Source: CBDDKS01 sp965230335 (GTDB lineage Bacteria; Pseudomonadota; Gammaproteobacteria; Enterobacterales; Kangiellaceae). Taken from it: a stretch of DNA of 64,000 bases. Position 1 is the first letter of the stretch; each line of letters starts with the position of its first letter. The position numbers and the translations under genes are program-made. Shown one piece after another: positions 56,541 to 64,000 of the stretch. A model generated the notes under the pieces. It ran no database searches. It was not told the DNA's origin and worked only from the letters and a program-made list of their open reading frames with translations. The DNA lies in assembly GCA_965230335.1 (NCBI GenBank), contig CBDDKS010000001.1, forward strand, positions 1 through 64,000. The letters run 5' to 3'.

Positions 56541-57182
56541 TTAATCTAATGTTTCTAACCTAATTTCTAAGTTTGACGATTTAACATAATAACGAAACTT
56601 CTTAGTTTTAAATCCGTCTTTTAGTACTGTCAAATTATATGCTCGATTGGCATCACTTATTCGCATTTGACCGGGAAGCAAGATGGAGTAAATTCCATTT
56701 TTGTCCGAGGTTATAATTGTATCATTGTTAATTCGAATTTCAGCACCTTGAATATAACTTTGTCCATCCCTGGTAACAATAGAACCTTTTATTAATCCCA
56801 AGTTATTATCCGGTTTTACTCTTAAATAAATGGGTTCACCATCAAATATGAAGATGTTTTTATGGTCAGCAATTTCCCAACCTTTGGCATCCAAACCAAC
56901 TAAGATAGTGTCTCCGATATGAGTAGAAAGAATATCATCAAAATTGGTTCTTCCATGTTCTCCAATTGTTTCTCTTAATGGACGATGGCCTACCTGGGCA
57001 TTTAGTACACCCTCATGTTCCAGTACAACATTTCCTTCCGCGTCAGTAACAAATATGGTTAATTGAGATACGTCACTTACTTTTTCGGGGGGATAAAACA
57101 CCAACCAAAGCGCAACAATCGAAGCGATACTCCCTGCAACTCCCAGAACAGTTTTGGCTCTATTTGAGATCTTTAATGACAT
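56541..57182 (-). CDS. Membrane-anchored Ig-like protein of the duplicated unit (copy 3)
   Basis: 213 residues, about 96% identical by eye to the 49719 product; differences cluster at the C-terminus (VLKDGFKTKKFRYYV here, VLKEGYKTKKVRYYV there). The same N-terminal membrane helix and two beta domains are present. It is one base before the 910-aa TPR gene. The conserved leader (ATAATTTTTTAAATTAGATT) lies directly before the ATG, as in the other copies. Together these define the two-gene unit that has been duplicated. Confidence 0.78.
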   Translation of the reverse strand: MSLKISNRAKTVLGVAGSIASIVALWLVFYPPEKVSDVSQLTIFVTDAEGNVVLEHEGVLNAQVGHRPLRETIGEHGRTNFDDILSTHIGDTILVGLDAKGWEIADHKNIFIFDGEPIYLRVKPDNNLGLIKGSIVTRDGQSYIQGAEIRINNDTIITSDKNGIYSILLPGQMRISDANRAYNLTVLKDGFKTKKFRYYVKSSNLEIRLETLD

Positions 57183-57290
57183 ATTAATCTAATTTAAAAA
57201 ATTATGCTCAGGTATTAAATATGAGCTAATTAATTCACTGGTTATTTTGTACTTTTATTCCATGTTTGAGATAATTACACTAATAATTGT

Positions 57291-58262
57291 TTAATTTTTC
57301 TTTATTAGTCTCACATGATGTAATTCTTCCTTCAACTTACCCATTCTTCCAACTTCTTTACCTAAGCTAAAAAAATATGTTTGAGCTCCATAATTTGGCT
57401 CATCATCATATTCACTTGAGGTCCAAAATTCAATTCCGTATGGATCCAAAACATAATCTGTAGAGCTAGTTAATCCATGTTTAGGTATATTGAGTTGACT
57501 AGGACCTCCTTCAATGAAATAATCGTATACTATTTCTCTAGCAATATCATCTAGTTTTCCGTTAACATAGATACCACCAATTTTTTCTTCTAATTCTCTC
57601 CAATCACTTAGACTCGGCAACGCCCAACCACTTGGTACGATATTCATAGCAGTATCCCAACTGTAAATTCTACCTAATTTTTTTCTTACGATACTCTCGT
57701 TTCCTGCATGTATTGGATTAGATTCTTTGTACTCAATAGAATCTTCAACTTGAAACCTGAAATTATCAGCTAACCATACTTTACCATTAAAATTTATCGT
57801 ACGATAGATTTCTCCATCTCGCTCATCAATAAACGAATCTTTCTCATCTATTATCTGTATTTGGAATTTAATTGCTGATAATAGTTTATTATATCCATTT
57901 ATGTCATCAATTTTACAATACTGAAATTTTTTGAATGACTGAGGTATCTGACAATTGTTTAATCGTACCGGAATAACGAAAACTTCGTCTTCAGGGATTT
58001 CTTCTAATACATCTAATGCCAATTTAAACTCACGTTGAATATAACCTCTTTTTCTAACAGAATTATTGGAAAAAAGGATAATCATTATTCTTGATTTCTT
58101 AATAGCCTTGCGTATTTCAAAATCCCAATTTTGACCAGGTAAAATACATTCTTTATCCATCCATGTATTGAAACCTGCCCCTCTAAGTTTATTTTTTAAT
58201 TCCAGAGCTGTAGCCTCATCTTCACGAGCATATGAAATGAATATTTGATCTAAATTATTCAT
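57291..58262 (-). CDS. TIR-FISUMP fusion protein
   Basis: A 323-residue protein. Residues 1-130 are a TIR domain: DQIFISYAREDEATALELKN, then GFNTWMDKECILPGQNW, then IMIILFSNNSVRKRGYIQRE with Glu78 where TIR NADases have their catalytic Glu. Residues ~155-323 are a FISUMP (C-type-lectin-like) domain: GKVWLADNFRF, then YSWDTAMNIVPSGWALPSLS, then EFWTSSEY, then HHVRLIKK. There is no signal peptide, so unlike most FISUMP proteins it is cytoplasmic. This suggests a ligand-recognising lectin-like domain wired to a TIR effector or adaptor, plausibly in defence. The gene overlaps the small upstream gene by 8 nt and is inserted between two Ig-TPR units. Confidence 0.83.
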   Translation of the reverse strand: MNNLDQIFISYAREDEATALELKNKLRGAGFNTWMDKECILPGQNWDFEIRKAIKKSRIMIILFSNNSVRKRGYIQREFKLALDVLEEIPEDEVFVIPVRLNNCQIPQSFKKFQYCKIDDINGYNKLLSAIKFQIQIIDEKDSFIDERDGEIYRTINFNGKVWLADNFRFQVEDSIEYKESNPIHAGNESIVRKKLGRIYSWDTAMNIVPSGWALPSLSDWRELEEKIGGIYVNGKLDDIAREIVYDYFIEGGPSQLNIPKHGLTSSTDYVLDPYGIEFWTSSEYDDEPNYGAQTYFFSLGKEVGRMGKLKEELHHVRLIKKN

Positions 58263-58494
58263 TATAGTTTGGTAGCTTGTTATAGAGTTTTATTGCCTTT
58301 TTTCCATCCTTTGCAAGGATTATGATTTTTACCTTTTCTTCCCTTCCTCTTGAATTGTTATAAAAGCAAAATGTTCCATTCGATAAATCATACTTACCAT
58401 GATATCTGCCAAAGAAACCTTCACCTGTTTCAGTCATAATCCATAATTTATCGCCGAATTGTAAATTCAAACTTTCAAAATGAGCCTTATTCAT
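58255..58494 (-). CDS. Small partner of the TIR-FISUMP gene, 79 aa
   Basis: A soluble protein with beta-rich character (KLWIMTETGEGFFGRYHGKY, then TFCFYNNSRGREEKVKIII). It overlaps the TIR-FISUMP start by 8 nt, so the two are co-translated. Family not recognised; it could be a sensor, an inhibitor or an adaptor of the TIR protein. Confidence 0.58.
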   Translation of the reverse strand: MNKAHFESLNLQFGDKLWIMTETGEGFFGRYHGKYDLSNGTFCFYNNSRGREEKVKIIILAKDGKKAIKLYNKLPNYNE

Positions 58495-58574
58495 ATTTTG
58501 GTTATTCTGTAATTACTCCTTATTTGGTACTTTTAACATGAGATAGTCTGTTCAATGATCACAAAACAAGGTCA

Positions 58575-61487
58575 TCATTGACAACCCACCTCTAAATCTT
58601 TTAACATGCGTTCATCTTTACTCTTTTTAGCATATTGGATTAGTCTTTTGTGGACTTCTTCTGCTTCTTTTTCACGGCCCAAACCCTGAAAGCAACAATA
58701 TTCATGCAAGTAAAGCCGATGGATAATGTATTCATGCGAGTCACCTTCTGAACTTTGCATGTCTTTTTTTGCTGCCAAATCGAGTCCTTTAGATATGTAT
58801 TGTAAACCGGTTGTGTATTGATTAAGATGTCTTAGCGCACCGCCAACATTATTGTAGCAGGTGATCAAAAAGTCTTTTTCACCTAGTTGTTCTTCAATTT
58901 CTATTGCATTGATAAAATTAGGCATTGCCTCGCTATAATTTTGTTTCTTATAGTACATCATACCTCTTCCATTATAAGATCGTGCCAGATTATCACTTAT
59001 GGTCTGAATAGTCGGATGATTAGCGGGATAAAAATTGGAGTCGATGTCCAGGGCCTTGTTGAAATAGTCAATGGCCTTGTCATATTCTCCTTTATTATCC
59101 CAAGCGGATCCAAGGTTGTTGTAATCAACCGCTACATGGGGATGTTTGTTACCAAAAACGAGCAAGTCGATGTCCAGCGCCTTTTTGTAAAAGTCAATGG
59201 CCTTGTCATATTCTCCTTTATTATCCCAAGCGGATCCAAGGTTGTTGTAATCAACCGCTACATGGGGATGTTTGTTACCAAAAACGAGCAAGTCGATGTC
59301 CAGGGCCTTGTTGAAATAGTCAATGGCCTTGTCATATTCTCCTTTATTATCCCAAGCGGATCCAAGGTTGTTGTAACGAATGGCTATCTTGGGATGTTTG
59401 TTACCAAAAACAATCGAGTCGATGTCCAGCGCCTTATTGTAAAAGTCAATGGCCTTGTCATATTCTCCTTTGGCTTTCCATGCTAATCCAAGGTTGTTGT
59501 AATGAACGGCCACCTTGGGATGTTTGTTACCAAAAACGAGCAAGTCGATGTCCAGGGCCTTGTTGAAATAGTCAATGGCCTTGTCATATTCGCCTTTACT
59601 ATACCAAGCGGATCCAAGATTGTTGTAACGAATGGCCACCCTGGGATGTTTGTTACCAAAAACGAGCAAGTCGATGTCCAGGGCCTTGTTGAAATAGTCA
59701 ATGGCCTTGTCATATTCGCCTTTACTATCCCAAGCTAATCCAAGGTTGTTGTAATGAACGGCCACCTTGGGATGTTTGTTACCAAAAACGAGCAAGTCGA
59801 TGTCCAGGGCCTTGTTGAAATAGTCAATGGCCTTGTCATATTCGCCTTTACTATACCAAGTTGATCCAAGGTTGTTGTAATTAATGGCCACCTTGGGATG
59901 TTTGTTACCAAAAACGAGCAAGTCGATGTCCAGCGCCTTTTTGTACAAGTCAATGGCCTTGTCATATTCTCCTTTGGCTTTCCAAGCTGCTCCAAGGTTG
60001 TTGTAATCTCTGGCGACCTTGGGATGTTTGTTACCAAAAACGAACAAGTCGATGTCCAGGGCCTTATTGTAAAAGTCAATGGCCTTGTCATATTCTCCTT
60101 TGGCTTTCCAAGCTAATCCAAGGTTGTTGTAAACTGTGGCAACCTCAGGATGTTTGTTACCAAATACGGACAAGTCGATGTCCAGGGCCTTTTTGAAATA
60201 GTCAATGGCCTTGTCATATGCTCCTTTGGCTTTCCAAGCTGATCCAAGGTTGTTGTAACGAATGGCCACCTTGGGATGTTTGTTACCAAAAACGAGCAAG
60301 TCGATGTCCAGGGCCTTGTTGAAATAGTCAATGGCCTTGTCATATGCTCCTTTATTATCCCAAGCGGATCCAAGGTTGTTGTAATCAACCGCTACATGGG
60401 GATGTTTGTTACCATGTACGATGGTCTCGATGTCCAGGGCCTTGTTGAAATAGTCAATGGCCTTGTCATATTCTCCTTTACTATCCCAAGCTGATCCAAG
60501 GTTGTTGTAATATATGGCCACCTTGGGATGTTTGTTACCATGTGCGATGGTGTTGATGGCCAGTGCCTTTTTGTAAAAATCAATGGCCTTGTCATATTTG
60601 CCAGTAAAATCTAATGCTTCGGCAATAAGACCATAATACTTGCTTATTATAATTGGATCCTTTTTACGTTCTTCATAAAAATTAATGATTGTATCATAAC
60701 AAGTAATGGCATCAGCATAATCAAAAATAGATTTTGAACTAATTGCTCTGGTCTCTAATTCTTCAATTGCTGCATCTTCCAATTTAGCAGCAAGTCTTAA
60801 ATCTTTTACAGCTCCTTTGATACTTAACACTTTTCGAGCTTCTTGTATTGATTTACCCTCATTTAACAATTCAATGTAGTGTAATACTCGTTTGGTAGCA
60901 TTGTCTTTATTGATGGAAGCAATTTGAAATGCTTCCTTGTATATTGTCAATGAGTCCATTTGTTGCTGTAATTGAGCAATTTCCGCTGATAATTTTGAGA
61001 TCTTATTGTGATCCTTTTGCTTAGCCGCCAATAAGGCTTGAAATTCTTTTTCTTTCTGGGCAAGGGCGACATCAGAAGATGTTTTAATAATATGGTAGTA
61101 CTTTTGAGCTACCAAATCTCTTTCCCCCTTTTTGCAAACGATGATCTCAAAATCCTTGATATTTTTGGCCGTTATACGGCAATTGCCAACTTCTCTATCA
61201 TTGACTAGTTCAATATTTTGCCCTTTTTTATCTGTGTCACCAACAGATAAGTCAACTAAATATCCAACTCTTGCGTTTGGGAATATCAATTCAAATGATC
61301 CATCGTCTATTGTATATACGGAATTGGAATGTTCCTCTTTAATACTTCCATTTATTTCGACACCGACTGCCGGTGTTTTTCCGCTATTAAAGTATAGTAC
61401 TTTACCTCGAAAGATGTTATTGGGTTGTGCCCGGTTAACATAGCAACTGAAAAAAATAATCACAAAAAAAATGTATTTTAACTTCAT
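58575..61487 (-). CDS. Secreted kinesin-light-chain-type TPR protein (970 aa)
   Basis: The longest copy: signal peptide, Ig-like domain, coiled coil, linker, twelve 42-residue TPRs (DIDLLVFGNKHPKVAVHYNN) plus a diverged thirteenth (DSNFYPANHPTIQTISDN), and the same C-terminal helical domain as the 910-aa copy, shortened by about 25 residues near residue 930 (KKDMQSSEGDSHEYIIHRL). Interior repeats are almost identical to each other, so repeat number is likely to change easily. The membrane Ig-like gene normally found one base upstream is missing except for its last codons. Confidence 0.87.
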   Translation of the reverse strand: MKLKYIFFVIIFFSCYVNRAQPNNIFRGKVLYFNSGKTPAVGVEINGSIKEEHSNSVYTIDDGSFELIFPNARVGYLVDLSVGDTDKKGQNIELVNDREVGNCRITAKNIKDFEIIVCKKGERDLVAQKYYHIIKTSSDVALAQKEKEFQALLAAKQKDHNKISKLSAEIAQLQQQMDSLTIYKEAFQIASINKDNATKRVLHYIELLNEGKSIQEARKVLSIKGAVKDLRLAAKLEDAAIEELETRAISSKSIFDYADAITCYDTIINFYEERKKDPIIISKYYGLIAEALDFTGKYDKAIDFYKKALAINTIAHGNKHPKVAIYYNNLGSAWDSKGEYDKAIDYFNKALDIETIVHGNKHPHVAVDYNNLGSAWDNKGAYDKAIDYFNKALDIDLLVFGNKHPKVAIRYNNLGSAWKAKGAYDKAIDYFKKALDIDLSVFGNKHPEVATVYNNLGLAWKAKGEYDKAIDFYNKALDIDLFVFGNKHPKVARDYNNLGAAWKAKGEYDKAIDLYKKALDIDLLVFGNKHPKVAINYNNLGSTWYSKGEYDKAIDYFNKALDIDLLVFGNKHPKVAVHYNNLGLAWDSKGEYDKAIDYFNKALDIDLLVFGNKHPRVAIRYNNLGSAWYSKGEYDKAIDYFNKALDIDLLVFGNKHPKVAVHYNNLGLAWKAKGEYDKAIDFYNKALDIDSIVFGNKHPKIAIRYNNLGSAWDNKGEYDKAIDYFNKALDIDLLVFGNKHPHVAVDYNNLGSAWDNKGEYDKAIDFYKKALDIDLLVFGNKHPHVAVDYNNLGSAWDNKGEYDKAIDYFNKALDIDSNFYPANHPTIQTISDNLARSYNGRGMMYYKKQNYSEAMPNFINAIEIEEQLGEKDFLITCYNNVGGALRHLNQYTTGLQYISKGLDLAAKKDMQSSEGDSHEYIIHRLYLHEYCCFQGLGREKEAEEVHKRLIQYAKKSKDERMLKDLEVGCQ
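59040..60600. repeat. Tandem 126-bp TPR-coding repeats, array 3
   Basis: About twelve near-identical 126-bp units inside the 970-aa gene; this is the most homogeneous of the three arrays, with several units (for example those covering 59140-59400) identical or nearly so. Confidence 0.88.
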
Positions 61488-61488
61488 C

Positions 61489-61533
61489 TTAATCTAATGT
61501 TTCTAACCTAATTTCTAAGTTTGACGATTTAAC
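61489..61533 (-). pseudogene. 45-bp 3' stub of the membrane Ig-like gene; right border of the array
   Basis: The stop codon and last 14 codons (KSSNLEIRLETLD) of the membrane Ig-like gene are kept exactly upstream of the 970-aa TPR gene. Similarity ends sharply at 61533, and unrelated sequence follows. This marks a recombination or deletion end point. Confidence 0.78.
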
Positions 61534-62423
61534 GTTTTTTGTTACCCACGTTTACGCTATGTATGAAAGGATTGCTCAGTGTAATAATTAATTAGTCTTA
61601 TGTTAAGTGAGACCTATAAAACAACCCATTAACACCCTTCTACAAGGGTTTGAAGCTTTTTGTGCGTTGATTCATAAACTAAAAATCGGGCAGGGTGTAA
61701 ATGTCATACTAAATCTTTTCTAGCCAAAACCTCTAATTGTATCAGCCCTTCAAACGAATAGAGATTAGTTGATCCACAACCACTGATTCTACTTCTTCTA
61801 TAACCTACAACTCCAGAACTTCCTCGGCTTGCTTCTCTGCCAATCTCCTAATCGGCAAGTCGCTTTTCATTGTCATTGTAATTCAAAATTGCGGGATTTT
61901 TCATAACAAAACGAATTTTTAAAGTTATTAATACTATTTCGCTTTAATATAGAAACCACACAGGCAAGTAGGTTAATTAAGGTACCAATAGGTGGTTTGG
62001 TGTTACCAACAATTAGTTTAGTGGTATGAAAGTACAGCAAACTAAGTAGTTGCCGTCGGTGGTAATACAAGGATTTTAGACGGGTGGCCAAACCGGTCTC
62101 CTTTTTTTCTATAGCAAATTATCTAGCTGTCTAAAAATGTCATAAATAATATACAGAATATCCTTAGCCGACATAGAGTTTTTAACCAGATGTTGAGGTG
62201 TTTGTCTTTCATTTTCGCTTAATTTTTTAATTATGTCTGTAAGGTGTGAAAGTGATAATATTTTCAGAAGCCAATCTATTAAAACACACACATACAGTTA
62301 TCAGGCCTCCATGCAGGAATTTTATACCAATGCATCTCTGGGAATAGTAAGGGTTTCCTAGTATATTGGTGTGTGTATTTCCGAGCACCAATTCACTGTA
62401 TAACAAACAAAAACCTACACATT
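61534..62423. other. 0.89-kb intergenic region right of the array
   Basis: No convincing gene. A 60-codon frame on the minus strand (62291-62109) starts only with GTG and is not supported. A small hairpin (ACCCTT 61634-61639 with AAGGGT 61644-61649) is present. The stretch may hold the promoter of the array's last unit and of the 62424 gene. Confidence 0.4.
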
Positions 62424-63305
62424 ATGATTAAATCAAGTATCCTTTGGTTGGTAGCAGAATTATCCAAACTGTTGATCCCTATAAAAAATTTAGAAGGTCT
62501 GAAAGCCTTAAAGAAAAGTCCACTCTCATTGGTGGCCATGCTGGTGGTAGCCACCTGTAGTGTTTTATATTTTTTCAGTGCTGAAGACCAACAAGCAGCC
62601 ACCCCTCAACCACAAACAACCCAGATCTGCCAAGTGACGAGCATTGAGCCAGTGGACACCTCAACGCACTCAAGTATCGAAGATCTTCCCCATGTGTTAA
62701 AAACTAACATGAGAATCAGAGCGAACAAGGAACGAATACAACAATTGCAAAAAGAGAACGCCATATTGGTAACCAATAAACCTTACCTGCGCTTATTTGA
62801 TTCATTTAGCATCGATTTGCGCAAAAACTTTGAACGGGTAAATACATCGCTGGGGGATGCTGCATGGACCGCGATACAAACAGGAAACAAAGAGTTTGAT
62901 CGTCGTATAGTTATAGGGGCACATGTCTACTGTTTCCGTTTTTTTATGCCAAAAGAGAAGTGCTACAAAAATTACCCTCAAATAACTATGAGTATCATGG
63001 ATAAGGCCGAATTTCAACAGGTCTGCCAATCGCCTGAAACCGCATTAGATTCGGCCTATTTTGAGTTTGAAGCAACAATAAAAAGCGTATTGCTTACCAG
63101 GCAAGAAGAATTTATCATTGCATTTGATACCGCCCGGCAAGTGGCTAAAGTGCACAAAGACAAATACAGTTCCAAGTGGAACTCCAATCAACTAAAAGAT
63201 GAATATACAATAAGTGAGCTATCGCGCATGACCAAAGACATTGTTCAAGAAATCATCTATCATGAAATGAAAGCGCAGGATCCATCATTGGCGTTGAATG
63301 ACTAA
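62424..63305 (+). CDS. Hypothetical membrane-anchored protein, 293 aa
   Basis: I start it at ATG 62424 (MIKSSILWLVAELSKLL); the longer frame starts with GTG. A transmembrane helix (LSLVAMLVVATCSVLYFF, residues ~34-51) is followed by a Pro/Gln/Thr-rich linker, a coiled coil (RANKERIQQLQKEN) and a helical domain with paired cysteines (HVYCFRFFMPKEKCY). The C-terminus is helical and charged. It is a monocistronic plus-strand gene. I recognise no family. Confidence 0.65.
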   Translation: MIKSSILWLVAELSKLLIPIKNLEGLKALKKSPLSLVAMLVVATCSVLYFFSAEDQQAATPQPQTTQICQVTSIEPVDTSTHSSIEDLPHVLKTNMRIRANKERIQQLQKENAILVTNKPYLRLFDSFSIDLRKNFERVNTSLGDAAWTAIQTGNKEFDRRIVIGAHVYCFRFFMPKEKCYKNYPQITMSIMDKAEFQQVCQSPETALDSAYFEFEATIKSVLLTRQEEFIIAFDTARQVAKVHKDKYSSKWNSNQLKDEYTISELSRMTKDIVQEIIYHEMKAQDPSLALND

Positions 63306-63928
63306 TGGGTAAGCCCCTCTCCCCGCAGTGGGTTCGGCCGATTTACTTAAAGCGCATGATGGTTTCTTAAAATTGCTAGTGGGTGGTCCCAATCGGTTAC
63401 GTGCTCAATACTGCAATGGCCAATCATTTTGGAAACTGTCAGGAAGACGGTCATTGGCTCCGAGAAGCTGGACATTCATTGGTATCCGATAGCCTCCACA
63501 GATTTTTTGCAGCGGTAAAAAAACAGCAAAGCCTCTATTGAGCAATGAATAGAGGCTTTGAGAGGAATTAAACGCCCTACACAGAGCACAGCAAATATAA
63601 TCATTCATTTAAGAAGGTCAGATCAGTCGCCTCTTCAGGAGGTACTTACTTTAATCAGGATGTATTCCTATATTAAGACTTTTGTACTTCAGTCATCCCA
63701 CCTGCCCGCTACAATTCCTGGCTTCTTACAAAAGCAGTCTATAATAACAAACCTTGCAAGAAACACTCAACTGATGAGCCGTCACGGATGCTTGTTTGTT
63801 CATTTACTGTTGTATTATTGTTCGTTTCTGTTCCATAGTCTTTAGTTTACTTGATCAATCATTCCCTTCGTTTAGTATTCAACTCAAACACGAATAACAA
63901 AAACTTATCAACTGCAAATATAGGCGGA
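63306..63928. other. Intergenic region with no recognised gene
   Basis: Apart from the hairpin at 63527-63560, I see no gene. The terminator's direction implies a minus-strand transcript entering from the right, but I cannot find its coding sequence between 63561 and 64000. Confidence 0.4.
63527..63560 (-). terminator. Strong rho-independent terminator, minus-strand orientation
   Basis: A perfect 13-bp stem, CAAAGCCTCTATT (63527-63539) with AATAGAGGCTTTG (63548-63560), has an 8-nt loop. Read on the minus strand it is followed by CTG and a run of seven T (63523-63517); there is no T-run on the plus strand. Confidence 0.75.
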
Positions 63929-63986
63929 GGGGGTTAGCATGTTCTGACAAAATTCACCAGAAAATTGTCTTTTAGGGGGTCAGCAT
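63929..63986. repeat. Direct repeat near window end, possible insertion-sequence terminus
   Basis: GGGGGTTAGCAT (63929-63940) recurs 46 bp on as GGGGGTCAGCAT (63975-63986), differing by one base. Multiple short direct repeats of this kind are found at the ends of IS21-family elements. The element itself would lie beyond the window, so this is only a suggestion. Confidence 0.3.
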
Positions 63987-64000
63987 CTGCCGGATTGGCA

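Noticed and set aside
57291..58262. A diversity-generating retroelement target, because of the C-type-lectin-like FISUMP domain
   Set aside because: No reverse transcriptase, template repeat or accessory gene is present in the window.
54457..60595. Many open frames on both strands inside the TPR genes (Thr/Arg/Pro-rich or Val/Asn/Phe-rich)
   Set aside because: They are frame-shifted or antisense shadows of the repeated TPR code, with the same periodicity.
48526..61487. Regular repeats suggesting a CRISPR array or satellite DNA
   Set aside because: The units are 126 bp, in phase with one reading frame, and encode TPRs; there are no spacers.
62109..62291. A 60-codon minus-strand gene
   Set aside because: It has only a GTG start, no leader signal and no neighbour context; the composition is not convincing.
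63405..63608. A 67-codon minus-strand gene
   Set aside because: It reads straight through the strong terminator hairpin at 63527-63560.

Overview
The window looks like chromosomal DNA of a member of the Bacteroidota. The evidence is an AT-rich genome with A-rich leaders and few Shine-Dalgarno sites, at least one match to the Bacteroidota promoter (TTG, 22-nt gap, TAnnTTTG, upstream of 7208), a type IX secretion (T9SS) C-terminal sorting domain on a 1370-residue PKD protein, a FISUMP domain, a TANFOR-like giant surface protein and an OM-barrel-led surface operon. I cannot place it below phylum; Chitinophagales/Saprospirales or Cytophagales would fit. No tRNA, rRNA, CRISPR array or complete insertion sequence was seen.

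Layout. (1) 1-2.3 kb: the end of a secreted-protein gene and an S8 (subtilisin-like) protease closed by a good terminator. (2) 2.7-6.1 kb: a membrane chemoreceptor-like protein translationally coupled to an AhpD-like protein, divergent from a double-HTH regulator; the shared upstream region has repeated CACGTAAC sites and a 15-bp palindrome. (3) 7.1-8.5 kb: a single ATPase gene with a clear promoter. (4) 8.5-28.8 kb, minus strand: a roughly 19-kb operon with an outer-membrane barrel, a giant TANFOR-like protein, an FN3 protein, a phage-collar protein, a PKD/T9SS protein, a lipoprotein and a 1527-aa exported protein ending in a JAB/JAMM-like toxin domain. Behind it come a probable immunity gene and then headless toxin and immunity remnants, as expected for a polymorphic toxin locus. 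(5) 29.9-37.9 kb: signalling genes: a PAS histidine kinase, a degenerate paralogue of it, two small paralogous proteins, and an alpha-oxoamine synthase fused to an acyltransferase-like domain.

(6) 38.1-48.3 kb, minus strand: the most unusual region. Nineteen tightly packed genes, at least fourteen encoding a protein with a single membrane span. They include an anchored M15 peptidoglycan peptidase, an anchored peptidoglycan-binding domain, an anchored SH3b domain, an amidase homologue that has lost its zinc ligands, an HExxH metalloprotease, and two proteins sharing a beta domain, one of which carries an inserted beta-propeller. A terminator sits behind the 285-residue gene near the start of the operon, as if that product were needed in large amounts. 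The whole resembles the structural and lysis module of a membrane-containing tailless virus, or a domesticated envelope machine derived from one, but no packaging ATPase, replication protein or integrase is present.

(7) 48.5-61.5 kb, minus strand: an array of duplicated two-gene units (a membrane-anchored Ig-like protein plus a secreted protein with 10-13 near-identical kinesin-light-chain-type TPRs). Decayed copies lie among intact ones, a TIR-FISUMP gene and a small partner are inserted between units, and a 45-bp stub of a further unit marks the right border. (8) 62.4-64 kb: one hypothetical membrane protein, a minus-strand terminator and a possible insertion-sequence end.

All functions are read from sequence motifs by eye; no database search was run.
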